This document shows positions 7,160 to 15,111 of a stretch of 64,000 nucleotides of DNA, piece by piece (positions within the stretch are counted from its first letter, which is position 1; the number at the start of each line of letters is the position of its first letter). Position numbers and translations under genes: made by a program. The stretch is from a virus, in IMG/VR virus record IMGVR_UViG_3300037010_001386, positions 1-64,000 of that record. One strand, given 5' to 3'. The notes under the pieces were generated by a model. That model saw only the letters and a program-made list of their open reading frames with translations, was not told the DNA's origin and searched no databases.

Positions 7160-7992
7160 AGTGTTATTTCGTCTAATGTTTTATCATATTCTGTCGATTG
7201 CTCTATCAATTCACCATTTACAAAATCAAGTTTAACATAGCTCCCCAACGATCCAGTTCTTCTATCTTTAGATACAATAACAAGCGTTTTACCGCTAAAA
7301 TCATATTGTCTTGTATCTTGATTAAGTTTTCTTTCTCTCCAAACAATAAGAACCTTATCAGATTCTTGTGCTACGAAAGAAGAATCTCTTAAATCTGATT
7401 CAGTGGGAGCGACATCGTATCTCGTTTTTGTCATATGAGCCATTAGAAAAATAGTTATTTCTCTATCAACTGCAAATCTTTTTAAATCACGAATAACAGA
7501 ACCTACTTCGATAGATGAATTTCTATTTATTTTTTCCATATCTACCAAATAATGAAGATGGTCTATAAATACTGCTTTTACTTTTGGATATTTTATCATA
7601 GATTCATCAATTCTATCTTGCATCCATTTCCAATCTCTATCTTTTAATTTTCTCGGTAAATAAAATATCTTTGCTTTTGCAAATTTTTCAAACATCTGAG
7701 ATGGAATAACTTCATAGGAAAACCAAAGAGATTCTATTCCTTTTTCTTCAAAATTCTTTGTTAAACTATGAGAAAATGTTGTTTTCCCTTGACCAGTTGG
7801 TCCGCTGATAGTTATTAATTCTCCTACTTGAAATCCATCTATAAATTTATCCAATGATTGAATACCAGAAGAAAATCCAAATGCTTTTAACGAACCAGAT
7901 TCATCAAGTTCTTTTTTGAATTCCACAGAAGAAATGACTTTATCTTCTCCGTCATAACTTGCTAATTCGATTTCCTTATTTATGTCAATCAT
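7156..7992 (-). CDS. DnaB-like replicative helicase (RecA-fold ATPase domain)
   Basis: 278 residues, equivalent to the C-terminal ATPase of DnaB without the N-terminal primase-binding domain. Seen: GIQSLDKFIDGFQVGELITI, Walker A GPTGQGKT, Walker B AVFIDHLHYL, then LMAHMTKTR and LRDSSFVAQESDKVLIVWRE, the DnaB/RadA-type sensor region. It should unwind the fork. Operon order ssDNA-binding protein, unknown, helicase, CHC2 protein supports a compact replisome cassette. Confidence 0.85.
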   Translation of the reverse strand: MIDINKEIELASYDGEDKVISSVEFKKELDESGSLKAFGFSSGIQSLDKFIDGFQVGELITISGPTGQGKTTFSHSLTKNFEEKGIESLWFSYEVIPSQMFEKFAKAKIFYLPRKLKDRDWKWMQDRIDESMIKYPKVKAVFIDHLHYLVDMEKINRNSSIEVGSVIRDLKRFAVDREITIFLMAHMTKTRYDVAPTESDLRDSSFVAQESDKVLIVWRERKLNQDTRQYDFSGKTLVIVSKDRRTGSLGSYVKLDFVNGELIEQSTEYDKTLDEITL

Positions 7993-8519
7993 AACAAATT
8001 TATATATTTAACTAATGTTGATATTTGCCAATCCCACTTATACATTTTTAATGATTTATCATCGTATGCTTTACTATCTGCTATTTCTATCAATTTTGGT
8101 ATATCTTTAAATTCAACACAATCTGCAATTTGTTTAGCAAATGGCAAATCCCTTAAAAATTGAGTCATTGCCATATCTTTTGTTGCAAATTCAAATGTAT
8201 ATCCATATTGGTCTCTTAATGCTTTTTTCTTTTGTTTTCCTTTCCAATATAATGCAACAATATACTTTTCCACTGAAATACCTTTCCCTTTATTTATAAG
8301 ATATTTCCAGCCGTAAGTATTTTCTGTTAAATTATATTCATCTTTTATAAATTCTTTTTCTTTCAGTTCATTAAGAGTTTCTTGATTCTTTTTGAATGTA
8401 TCAGTTTTATCGATTATTTTATTTCTAACTATTTTTTCTTTTTTTGAAATAAAATGTCTTTTATCTAATAATTCAACAACTGCTTCTGCTATTTTTTGAA
8501 TCTCAATTTCTTCAAGCAT
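7989..8519 (-). CDS. Hypothetical protein in replisome cassette
   Basis: 176 residues from the ATG at 8519 (MLEEIEIQKIAEAVVELL), preferred over the TTG at 8534. Charged helical N-terminus, then YGWKYLINKGKGISVEKYIVALYWKGK and an aromatic C-terminus. It sits between the ssDNA-binding protein and the helicase and overlaps the latter by 4 nt. By position it could be a helicase loader, but no AAA+ motifs are visible, so function is unassigned. Confidence 0.55.
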   Translation of the reverse strand: MLEEIEIQKIAEAVVELLDKRHFISKKEKIVRNKIIDKTDTFKKNQETLNELKEKEFIKDEYNLTENTYGWKYLINKGKGISVEKYIVALYWKGKQKKKALRDQYGYTFEFATKDMAMTQFLRDLPFAKQIADCVEFKDIPKLIEIADSKAYDDKSLKMYKWDWQISTLVKYINLL

Positions 8520-8536
8520 ATTTATAAAAAACAAAT

Positions 8537-9160
8537 TTATAATTCTAAATCTAAATCATCTAACTCTGTAATATCCTCTCCTTTTGTTGTATCTGATTTT
8601 TCTCCTAAAACTTTTGCACGAGCCTTATCTTTTCTGAGTTTAACATAATCCGCTATTGATATTTTTTTACTGAGTTCATTTAATATATCTTGGCTTAATT
8701 CACCGCTTTTATCTTTTGGAACTGGTGTTGTTTGATAATCAACTTCCTTTGTTCCTGCGTTTGTTGCGTTGATAATTATATCATACGGCATTGGCAATTC
8801 TGTAAATCCCCATATTTCATCACGTTGTAAATTATCAATAGCACTTGTTACCTTATATGGAAATTCTGCAATTTGTATTTCTTCAACAATATTTCCATCT
8901 ACTACATTGCTTTTATTTAATAAATATACAACATTTTTTAACGATGCCTTTGGGTCGGATTCACTATGAAATGGACATCCGTTTTTTATACCAAAACAAA
9001 CTATAGATTGATTTTTAACTCTATGTATTGCTATAGGTGTTCCACCACTTAATATTCTAACTCTATTCTTACCTTCTTTGAAATGAAAATAATCGTTTTT
9101 ATTATAATTATTTTTTATTCCATATTCTTCTTGAATGTTATCATTTTGTTCTTTAAACAT
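8537..9160 (-). CDS. Probable phage single-stranded DNA-binding protein (gp32/gp2.5-like)
   Basis: 207 residues. Typical phage ssDNA-binding layout: KNRVRILSGGTPIAIHRV, a Cys/His-containing segment (IVCFGIKNGCPFHSE), a beta-rich core (EEIQIAEFPYKVTSAIDNL) and an acidic C-terminal tail ending DITELDDLDLEL. Such tails recruit replication partners. Located at the head of the helicase/primase cassette. Confidence 0.7.
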   Translation of the reverse strand: MFKEQNDNIQEEYGIKNNYNKNDYFHFKEGKNRVRILSGGTPIAIHRVKNQSIVCFGIKNGCPFHSESDPKASLKNVVYLLNKSNVVDGNIVEEIQIAEFPYKVTSAIDNLQRDEIWGFTELPMPYDIIINATNAGTKEVDYQTTPVPKDKSGELSQDILNELSKKISIADYVKLRKDKARAKVLGEKSDTTKGEDITELDDLDLEL

Positions 9161-9178
9161 TTTTTTAATTTATTATTT

Positions 9179-9364
9179 TTATTTATTAACATCTTTTGGA
9201 ATATCTAATATCTGCATTCCAATTTTTATATTCCATTCGCCATTTTCACCAGGAACAAATTGTGGAAATGAGACAATATCTATTCCATATTTATCAACCA
9301 ATGCTTTGTATTCTTTCATAAATTCCTCTTTCTTATTTACATCTTCCTTTTGTTTTTCCTTCAT
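9179..9364 (-). CDS. Small hypothetical protein
   Basis: 61 residues (MKEKQKEDVNKKEEFMKEYKAL...), charged helix followed by DIVSFPQFVPGENGEWNIKIGMQIL. AAAGGTCG at 9391-9398 precedes the start by 26 nt, so the start is well supported. Upstream of the ssDNA-binding gene in the same direction; role unknown. Confidence 0.55.
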   Translation of the reverse strand: MKEKQKEDVNKKEEFMKEYKALVDKYGIDIVSFPQFVPGENGEWNIKIGMQILDIPKDVNK

Positions 9365-9420
9365 ATTATTTTTTATTTTATTTATTTTTTCGACCTTTGT
9401 TTAGTTATAACCATTTTTTA

Positions 9421-10062
9421 TCAAACATGATTTCTTATTTTCAATGGTCTAATTTTATAGTCTCCAAGCACATACTGATTTTTCCAATAATTAGAACCAG
9501 TTTTATTTGTAATATTAGTAATCTTTCCTGTGTCATCTCCACCAATAAACCAACCTTTAGTAAATGACGCATTTTCACAAATCCAAGCATTACTACAAAC
9601 CTGAGCATCACCAGAAACCCGAGCATCACCATATACCCAAGCATCATTATAAATCCGAGCTTTGCCAGCAATATAAGCATTGCCAGAAATCCAAGCATTA
9701 TCATAAACCCAAGCGTTACCACAAACCCTAGCGTTACCAACAACTCGAGCATTGCCAGAAACCATAGCATATTCATATACCCAAGCATCATCATAAATCC
9801 AAGCATTACCATAAATATGAGCATTGCCAGAAATTCGAGCGTGACCAGCAATACGAGCATTATCATAGACATAAGCATTACCATAAACACAAGCATTGCT
9901 AGAAATCCAAGCATTATCTTCCTGACTAAGATTTTCTTCTTTCTCTATATATCCACCCAAATCTCCTTTAGTTACATTTCCAAAACTTCTTTCTGCTTTT
10001 ATTTGAAATAATGTTGTTCCAAATAATTCTTTTTTATTTTTTGTTATTGAATATTTTTTCAT
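9421..10062 (-). CDS. Hexapeptide-repeat beta-helix protein, copy 1
   Basis: 213 residues. Conserved N-cap (MKKYSITKNKKELFG, FGNVTKGDLGGYIEKEENL), then about 17 imperfect six-residue repeats of the type xxNA(W/R)(V/I) (for example SGNARVVGNARVCGNAWV), the hallmark of a left-handed beta-helix, and a conserved C-cap (SFTKGWFIGGDDTGKITNI). The second gene at 10518-11087 keeps both caps but has a different repeat order and number. I infer a surface or binding protein evolving by 18-bp repeat shuffling. A long out-of-frame ORF over the repeats is a shadow. Confidence 0.75.
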   Translation of the reverse strand: MKKYSITKNKKELFGTTLFQIKAERSFGNVTKGDLGGYIEKEENLSQEDNAWISSNACVYGNAYVYDNARIAGHARISGNAHIYGNAWIYDDAWVYEYAMVSGNARVVGNARVCGNAWVYDNAWISGNAYIAGKARIYNDAWVYGDARVSGDAQVCSNAWICENASFTKGWFIGGDDTGKITNITNKTGSNYWKNQYVLGDYKIRPLKIRNHV

Positions 10063-10103
10063 TTTCTTATATTTTTGACCTTTTAAATAATGGATATGTT
10101 TTT

Positions 10104-10150
10104 ATTATATACTAACCTTTTTAAATTGCAAGTGCATAAATTGTGTATAA
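10104..10150 (-). promoter_or_regulatory. Early leftward promoter with DnaA-like boxes
   Basis: Minus strand TTATACACA (10142-10150), a degenerate TTATGCAC copy next to it, TTGCAA (10126-10131), a 16-nt spacer and TATAAT (10104-10109). AAAGGTCA at 10077-10084 precedes the beta-helix gene. Confidence 0.75.
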
Positions 10151-10175
10151 AATTACACCAGTTTTTTGATTAATT

Positions 10176-10397
10176 TTAATCTATATGAAACATTTCATCT
10201 CCACCCACAAACTTTCTTTCTTTTGTTTCCCCTAATTTAGCTAAAACATTTCCTTTTTTATCAACCAAATAACAAACCCTTTGTATCGGATTATCCGATG
10301 TCCCATTTCCCTCATTAACTTCCACTTTTATAACTTCAATTACTTTACAGCTTCTAAATCTTGAAAATAATTCTTTGTTTTCTGTTTCTTCTTTCAT
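10176..10397 (-). CDS. Small hypothetical protein
   Basis: 73 residues (MKEETENKELFSRFRSCKVIEVIKVEVNEG...). Predicted mostly beta, with RVCYLVDKKGNVLAKLGE in the middle. It lies between the two beta-helix genes and in the same direction. Not recognised. Confidence 0.55.
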   Translation of the reverse strand: MKEETENKELFSRFRSCKVIEVIKVEVNEGNGTSDNPIQRVCYLVDKKGNVLAKLGETKERKFVGGDEMFHID

Positions 10398-10401
10398 ATT
10401 T

Positions 10402-10461
10402 TTATTTGTTTTTACTAATTGGAATTTCTATATATTGTATTTTTTGTTTTTTATTTTTCAT
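10402..10461 (-). CDS. Possible 19-residue peptide
   Basis: A very short ORF (MKNKKQKIQYIEIPISKNK) in AAAAAATATG context, preceded by a variant leader motif AAAGATCG (10488-10495). Only leader position and context support it; it may simply be leader sequence. Confidence 0.25.
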   Translation of the reverse strand: MKNKKQKIQYIEIPISKNK

Positions 10462-10517
10462 ATTTTTTTATTTTAATTAGATTCTAACGATCTTTGTTTA
10501 GTTATAACCATTTTTTA

Positions 10518-11087
10518 TCAAATATGATTTTTTATTTTTAATGGTCTAATTTTATAGTCTCCAATCACATATTGATTTTTCCAATAGTTAGAACCAGTTT
10601 CGCTTGTAATATTAGTAATCTTTCTTGTGTCATCTCCACCAATAAACCAACCTTTAGTAAATGACGCATTTTCACAAATACGAGTATCACCAAAAACACG
10701 AGTATTGCCAGAAATTCGAGCATTACCATAAATCCAAGCATTATCAGAAATACAAGCATTGCCAGAAACCATAGCATATTTACAAATACAAGCATTATCA
10801 GAAACCCAAGCATTGCCAGAAACACAAGCATTATCAGAAACCCAAGCATTGCCAGAAATATAAGCATTGCCAGAAACACAAGCATTGCCAAAAACCCAAG
10901 CATTGCCAGAAACACAAGCATTATCAGAAACCCAAGCGTCCCCATCTTGGCTGAGATTTTCTACTTTCTTTATCCAACCACCCAAGTCTCCTTTCTTTAC
11001 ATTTCCAAAACTCTTTTCTGCTTTTATTTGAAATAATGTTATTCCAAATAATTCTTTTTTATTTTTTGTTAGTGAATATTTTTTCAT
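10518..11087 (-). CDS. Hexapeptide-repeat beta-helix protein, copy 2
   Basis: 189 residues, paralogue of 9421-10062. N-cap (FGNVKKGDLGGWIKKVENL) and C-cap (SFTKGWFIGGDDTRKITNI, then YKIRPLKI) are nearly identical. The middle carries about 13 six-residue turns (SGNAWVSDNACVSGNAWVSD type). DNA beyond the genes is also duplicated, including TTTAGTTATAACC 3' of each gene. The two copies are therefore a segmental duplication whose repeat cores have since diverged. Confidence 0.75.
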   Translation of the reverse strand: MKKYSLTKNKKELFGITLFQIKAEKSFGNVKKGDLGGWIKKVENLSQDGDAWVSDNACVSGNAWVFGNACVSGNAYISGNAWVSDNACVSGNAWVSDNACICKYAMVSGNACISDNAWIYGNARISGNTRVFGDTRICENASFTKGWFIGGDDTRKITNITSETGSNYWKNQYVIGDYKIRPLKIKNHI

Positions 11088-11314
11088 AGTTTTATTTTAT
11101 TTTCTAAATATTTATATAATTTATCAGCAAATTGTTCAAAAAACGATTCATCTAAAGAATGTTCAATCCCAAAAGCTACCGACTCACCATCACTATTAAC
11201 TGCCATAATATATATACTACCATCCAGTATCTTTCCCACTCTAATTTCTATCGATTCACAATAATCACATACTGAATCATTATTCTTTTCTTTATTATTC
11301 TTTTCTTTTCTCAT
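11084..11314 (-). CDS. Small hypothetical protein
   Basis: 76 residues. Very basic/asparagine-rich first 14 residues, then VCDYCESIEIRVGKI with a CxxC pair and a helical end (FFEQFADKLYKYLENKIKL). Its stop overlaps the start of beta-helix copy 2 by 4 nt, so it is translationally coupled. Function unknown. Confidence 0.55.
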   Translation of the reverse strand: MRKEKNNKEKNNDSVCDYCESIEIRVGKILDGSIYIMAVNSDGESVAFGIEHSLDESFFEQFADKLYKYLENKIKL

Positions 11315-11357
11315 AGTTTTATTTTTCGTATTTTTTTATTTTCTTAAACACGCAAAT

Positions 11358-11492
11358 TTATAATAAAATCATTACAAAGAAAAAACCAATAAAAATACCA
11401 AAAACTATACTGGCTATTATTTCTTTCCAGTCTGACTCTTCTGGAGCTAACCAACCCACACCATCAATTTCTTTTATTTTATATTTTTTCAT
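11358..11492 (-). CDS. Small single-TM membrane protein (paralogue of 1758-1889)
   Basis: 44 residues: MKKYKIKEIDGVGWL, acidic PEESDW, then a terminal hydrophobic segment (IIASIVFGIFIGFFFVMILL). It shares start, length and topology with the protein at 1758-1889. Directly upstream lies the pseudoknot-forming leader (11511-11559), so its translation may be regulated. Confidence 0.6.
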   Translation of the reverse strand: MKKYKIKEIDGVGWLAPEESDWKEIIASIVFGIFIGFFFVMILL

Positions 11493-11510
11493 ATTTTTCT
11501 AATTTATTTT

Positions 11511-11559
11511 CTATGAGGGGAAAGCTCGGCAGCATACCCCCCATAGAAAGCCGACCTTT
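11511..11559 (-). promoter_or_regulatory. Predicted H-type pseudoknot leader containing the AAAGGTCG motif
   Basis: On the minus strand AAAGGTCGGC (11550-11559) is followed by a 10-bp hairpin (CTATGGGGGG 11537-11546 with CCCCTCATAG 11511-11520, one G-U). Its 16-nt loop contains GCCGAGCTTT (11521-11530), which pairs with the AAAGGTCGGC at 9 of 10 positions. The ATG of the small membrane protein follows 18 nt later. The geometry fits a regulatory pseudoknot; no known riboswitch class was recognised. Confidence 0.6.
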
Positions 11560-11567
11560 GTTTTTTT

Positions 11568-11747
11568 TTATTTTTTATTTGCTTGAACTATTCCAACTAT
11601 TGAATATGCTATCAAATACATTATCGCTATAATTCCCCAACCTATTGCTGATTCGTAATCGTTGATATTATCAAACGCACCCACAAAGAACCACGACAAA
11701 ACTGATAATACCAATCCTGTAATACCCATAACCTTTAATGTTTTCAT
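11568..11747 (-). CDS. Small two-TM membrane protein
   Basis: 59 residues with two hydrophobic segments (VMGITGLVLSVLSWFFVGAF and GWGIIAIMYLIAYSIVGIV) separated by a short acidic loop. AAAGGTCG lies at 11773-11780, 25 nt before the ATG. It is followed by another small membrane protein gene. Holin-like topology, but it sits in the early arm, so function is open. Confidence 0.6.
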   Translation of the reverse strand: MKTLKVMGITGLVLSVLSWFFVGAFDNINDYESAIGWGIIAIMYLIAYSIVGIVQANKK

Positions 11748-11778
11748 TTTTTTGTTTATTAAATTAGTTTACCGACCT

Positions 11779-11865
11779 TTATTCTAATTGTGTTATTATT
11801 AAATTATTTTTTGTTAAATCGTGTTCAATCATATTCATACTCATATAAGTGCATTTATATTTCAT
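11779..11865 (-). CDS. Possible 28-residue peptide
   Basis: Short ORF (MKYKCTYMSMNMIEHDL...), whose stop overlaps the leader motif of the next gene. It is supported only by an ATG in AT-rich leader context. Confidence 0.25.
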   Translation of the reverse strand: MKYKCTYMSMNMIEHDLTKNNLIITQLE

Positions 11866-11919
11866 AATATTATTTATTTAACTTACAAACATTTATTCTA
11901 TTATTATTTGTTTATTTAT

Positions 11920-12369
11920 TTATTCTGCATTATCCCATTCTGCTTTGAGTTGTGAACGAATATCTAATTCTTTACTTTTAAAAAATGTTTTTCCTCCATC
12001 TTCTGTGATAAATACATTATCTCTTGATAATTCATATTTTGCTTTCTTTCCAAGTTTGTCAAAGTTTATTTTCAAGTAAGCAAAAGTATTTCCATTGTCA
12101 TCTGTAATTATTTTTGGTCTATTGGCAAATCCCTCTCTTGCAATAAAATCTTTCATTTTAAAGACATCTAAGTCGTGAATATCAGCTAAAACTCCTTCTC
12201 CTTTAGGTTTTATATTCTGTTTAGTTTTAATATAAGTATCTGGATATTTTTCAAAAAAAGTATATCCGCCAGCTACTTGTGTGTAATCTTGTTCTTTCAA
12301 TATTTCCATATTCGCCCATTCATCAAAACTCATCCCAGATGCTTTTGCTTTTAAGATTGATTCATTCAT
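11920..12369 (-). CDS. Hypothetical early protein
   Basis: 149 residues, first gene of the transcript from the 12428-12471 promoter, with AAAGGTCG at 12406-12413. The N-terminus reads MNESILKAKASGMSFDEWANM, followed by mixed alpha/beta sequence with VFITEDGGKTFFKSKE near the end. No catalytic motif seen. First in an early operon, it may be a host-takeover or regulatory protein, which is inference. Confidence 0.6.
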   Translation of the reverse strand: MNESILKAKASGMSFDEWANMEILKEQDYTQVAGGYTFFEKYPDTYIKTKQNIKPKGEGVLADIHDLDVFKMKDFIAREGFANRPKIITDDNGNTFAYLKINFDKLGKKAKYELSRDNVFITEDGGKTFFKSKELDIRSQLKAEWDNAE

Positions 12370-12427
12370 TTTTTTATTTTCTTTATATTAATTATTTTCT
12401 TGTGCCGACCTTTTAATTTATACTTTA

Positions 12428-12471
12428 ATTATAGCATACTATTTTTAGATTGCAAGTGATAGTTATGCACA
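12428..12471 (-). promoter_or_regulatory. Early leftward promoter with DnaA-box-like site
   Basis: Minus strand TTATGCACA (12463-12471), 7 nt, TTGCAA (12450-12455), a 16-nt spacer and TATAAT (12428-12433), then AAAGGTCG. Box, gap and -35 are identical to those of the 1938-1982 promoter. Confidence 0.8.
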
Positions 12472-12489
12472 GGCTGTTTTTTGCATAAT

Positions 12490-12560
12490 AGTTAATGAAT
12501 GTTAGGTTAAATATTACTTCCAGTAACAATATGCGTTAAATGTTACTTGTTATGTTACTT
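12490..12560 (-). repeat. GTTA/GTAAC-rich short repeats upstream of an early promoter
   Basis: Between the metallophosphoesterase stop and the early promoter, TTAAATATTACTT and TTAAATGTTACTT form a 13-nt direct repeat (one difference), accompanied by further GTTAC/GTAAC half-sites. The placement suggests an operator array or mini-iterons. Confidence 0.4.
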
Positions 12561-12565
12561 TTAAC

Positions 12566-13702
12566 TTATACAATGATTGGTGTTACCATTGTTTTTGAAG
12601 CATACTTTCTATTTACCAAGAAGAATGCTTGTTGCGGTCTTTCATATGGAGCTTTTATACTTATTGCATAAGAATTATATCCTATCAGAGAACCATTTGA
12701 AACGAAGTTTCCAGCGTCAATATATTGATGGAAGTGTCCGAATACATCTAAATCTACTCTTTCGTGTAGCGGAGATTTTTCTTTATTCCACTGGTCTATT
12801 GCTTTATTTACTGGAATATATATTCCTCCTATTCCACCACCATATTTTATAAAATGTCCGTGATGCAATCTAACTGTATATTTATCCCATAAATTAATAT
12901 ATGAATGATATGCTTCTGATACTATAAAACTTATTCTTTTTTCATCTTTGAAAATTGAAGCTATATTGTGATACATATAATTTTCAATAGAGTTTTCTGC
13001 TTCAGTTGCTATTCTTTGTTTATCTGTCATTCTGCCGTGATTACCCGAAGCACATACTACTTTTAATTCTGCGTCTGTGTGTTCTAATAAAAAGTTTATA
13101 CCCGAAACTATTAAATCTTGTGCTTGTCTTATCGCCGAGACATTTCCTATCAAGTTTGATTCTTTTGCGTCATCGTGTATTGTATTATTGATAAAATCTC
13201 CTAACAGAGCAAGAACTATCACCTTGATTTGAGTGTCTCTTCTTAAAATATCCCATAATCTTTGTCCGCCCGAAAAGAAATTGATTGCTCTTGTTTTTGC
13301 TATTTCTGGTGTGAATTTATTTAATCCATTTACCTGTTCCTCATCTACTCTTTCCCCAATATGCCAATCTGACGCCACCATAAAAGCGACTGATTCTGAA
13401 TTACCCGAAGGTATTTTAGGTTCAATCTTAAATATCTGCGGAGTTTTTGCTAAATTGATTGCCAGTTCTTTCATATCTTCCGCCGTTTTAACCCTTTCTT
13501 CAAGTTCTTTTATTATATCAGCATATTCTGCGTTTTCTTTTTGTAATAGATTTTTATTGTTTTTGATGCTCTGTTTTACCATTTCCATTTTATAGAGACT
13601 TCTTAATTCATCTCTTGTCATTCCATAAATTTCAAATGGGAATCTTTTATTTAAAGCATCATATGGAGTTTCTAACAACTCTTTGATTGAAATCTTTTTC
13701 AT
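12566..13702 (-). CDS. Calcineurin-like metallophosphoesterase (SbcD/Mre11-type core)
   Basis: 378 residues. The first 90 are helical/coiled coil (LRSLYKMEMVKQSIKNNKNL...). The metal-binding motifs of the superfamily follow in order: SDWHIG, LLGDFIN, SGNHGR, HHGH and FGHFHQ. A complete two-metal site is therefore visible. Phage relatives are usually annotated as DNA-repair exonuclease or phosphoesterase; I infer a nucleic-acid nuclease. AAAGGTCG at 13718-13725 lies 15 nt upstream of the ATG. Confidence 0.8.
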   Translation of the reverse strand: MKKISIKELLETPYDALNKRFPFEIYGMTRDELRSLYKMEMVKQSIKNNKNLLQKENAEYADIIKELEERVKTAEDMKELAINLAKTPQIFKIEPKIPSGNSESVAFMVASDWHIGERVDEEQVNGLNKFTPEIAKTRAINFFSGGQRLWDILRRDTQIKVIVLALLGDFINNTIHDDAKESNLIGNVSAIRQAQDLIVSGINFLLEHTDAELKVVCASGNHGRMTDKQRIATEAENSIENYMYHNIASIFKDEKRISFIVSEAYHSYINLWDKYTVRLHHGHFIKYGGGIGGIYIPVNKAIDQWNKEKSPLHERVDLDVFGHFHQYIDAGNFVSNGSLIGYNSYAISIKAPYERPQQAFFLVNRKYASKTMVTPIIV

Positions 13703-13756
13703 CTTGTTAATTTATAACGACCTTTCTATACATCTTTTTTAATTTAATAATATGAT

Positions 13757-14059
13757 TTAAATTTCTTCTGGCCTTAATGCTTTATCATCTATATAATAAT
13801 CAGCAACCATTTTTTCCATTGATATTGCGTGATATTTTACATTATTTTTCTTAAGCCATTTTCTTGTCGCATCATATAAATCATCAGTTCTTGAAGTATG
13901 AATTATAATTAAATTATGTTTATAAAGTTCGTTTATCTTTTTAATTATATCTTTTCTGGGTTTTGCTGTTAATGCTTGTTTTATATTCCAAGATGTTTTT
14001 TGCGTTAATGTTTTATCTAAATCAACCGCTATTATTTTTAAATGTAAATTATTTTTCAT
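13757..14059 (-). CDS. HAD-family phosphatase
   Basis: 100 residues from the ATG at 14059, which overlaps the stop of the nuclease gene; longer readings run into that gene. HAD motifs: IIAVDLDKTLT (catalytic Asp pair), IIHTSR (motif II), a following Lys, and DYYIDDKA (motif IV). The minimal size lacks a cap domain. It may be a nucleotide or polynucleotide 3'-phosphatase in DNA repair, or a sugar-phosphate phosphatase. Confidence 0.8.
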   Translation of the reverse strand: MKNNLHLKIIAVDLDKTLTQKTSWNIKQALTAKPRKDIIKKINELYKHNLIIIHTSRTDDLYDATRKWLKKNNVKYHAISMEKMVADYYIDDKALRPEEI

Positions 14060-15110
14060 CTTTAAATCCATTAATCCATTGTTTAAGAGGCAAACACCCG
14101 AAGAATACTTTTTTATCTGTTTCATAATCAGTAGGAACATAAAGCACTTCTAAGTTATTAGGAACTTTGCGAAATTCGTGTGTTGTTTTATCGTATATTT
14201 CTCTTTCTGTTGTTTTAGGAAGTCTAACTAAAATCCTTTCGTCAAAGTTAATTCCATAATTTTCAAATGCCGCCTGATACCCTGCTGTTTGCAAATAATA
14301 ATCTTCTGAAAAATGTGTTGCAAATTTAAAATCAATTAATGCAAGTTTTCTATCTTTCATAACAGCAACGGCATCAAGTGTTCCTGCATAACCATATTCA
14401 AGATTACAAACTCTCGCCTCGGATAAAATTGGATATTCAACATTATCATAATACCAATCAAGATATTGAGAGATTGGTCTTTCTAATAAATCAGTTGGAG
14501 GTTCTGGATAATTATATTTTATCCTTTCTTCTTTTGTTAATTCATTATATCTTTTATGTTCAACTCCAATCTTATTTTTTCTTATTTCTGCAAGTGTAAA
14601 TTCAGATAACCATAAATGTCCTTTTGTTCCATCTGCTAATGCTTCTTTACTTTTTCTTGAAGGAGCACCCTTTGCCTCTTTTAAGAATTCTATCCATTGT
14701 GCTTCTATCGTTTTCTTTACATTGCCATCTTTATCTAAAACAGGACTAAATGATTTTATTTTTTCAAGAATTTCTTTTGCTCGTTCTTTTTCTTGTTCTT
14801 CATTTTCATAATCTGTATATCCGAGAAATTTTACAGCCTCTTTTGCACCCCAAGCAGACAACCAATCTTTTGGAACAATAGAAGACACAGTAGAAACACC
14901 CTGAAGCCATTTTCCATCAACTGTTGTATATATATGATTTTCTTCATCAAAACGACACAACTTCATCATATCTAATACAGCATTCTGTATTTTATCTTTT
15001 AATTTCCATTTAGCAAGAACTTCTTCTGCGTGTTGTGGACAAACATTTTGAAATGGTCCGCCAATGAATTCTTCTCCTCCTACTTCACAAATTTTCTTTT
15101 TTTGTTCCAT
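14049..15110 (-). CDS. PD-(D/E)XK nuclease (RecB/Cas4-like)
   Basis: 353 residues. An N-terminal region with CEVGG...CPQH may bind metal. The C-terminal half carries the nuclease core: EARVCNLEYGYAGTLDAVAVMKDRKLALIDFKF (D, then DFK), followed by YYLQTAGYQAAFENYG, the QxxxY helix. Such phage exonucleases resect DNA ends. It overlaps the HAD gene and abuts the clamp gene, so recombination/replication is the likely context. Confidence 0.8.
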   Translation of the reverse strand: MEQKKKICEVGGEEFIGGPFQNVCPQHAEEVLAKWKLKDKIQNAVLDMMKLCRFDEENHIYTTVDGKWLQGVSTVSSIVPKDWLSAWGAKEAVKFLGYTDYENEEQEKERAKEILEKIKSFSPVLDKDGNVKKTIEAQWIEFLKEAKGAPSRKSKEALADGTKGHLWLSEFTLAEIRKNKIGVEHKRYNELTKEERIKYNYPEPPTDLLERPISQYLDWYYDNVEYPILSEARVCNLEYGYAGTLDAVAVMKDRKLALIDFKFATHFSEDYYLQTAGYQAAFENYGINFDERILVRLPKTTEREIYDKTTHEFRKVPNNLEVLYVPTDYETDKKVFFGCLPLKQWINGFKDEK

Positions 15111-15111
15111 A

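Noticed and set aside
9441-9914. Long out-of-frame ORFs rich in Met/Leu over the beta-helix genes (also 10565-10945)
   Set aside because: They are produced by the 18-bp repeat pattern of the real hexapeptide genes in another frame; the real frame has conserved caps and leader signals.
9421-11087. CRISPR array suggested by evenly spaced repeats
   Set aside because: The repeat unit is 18 bp, in frame, and encodes a beta-helix; there are no unique spacers.
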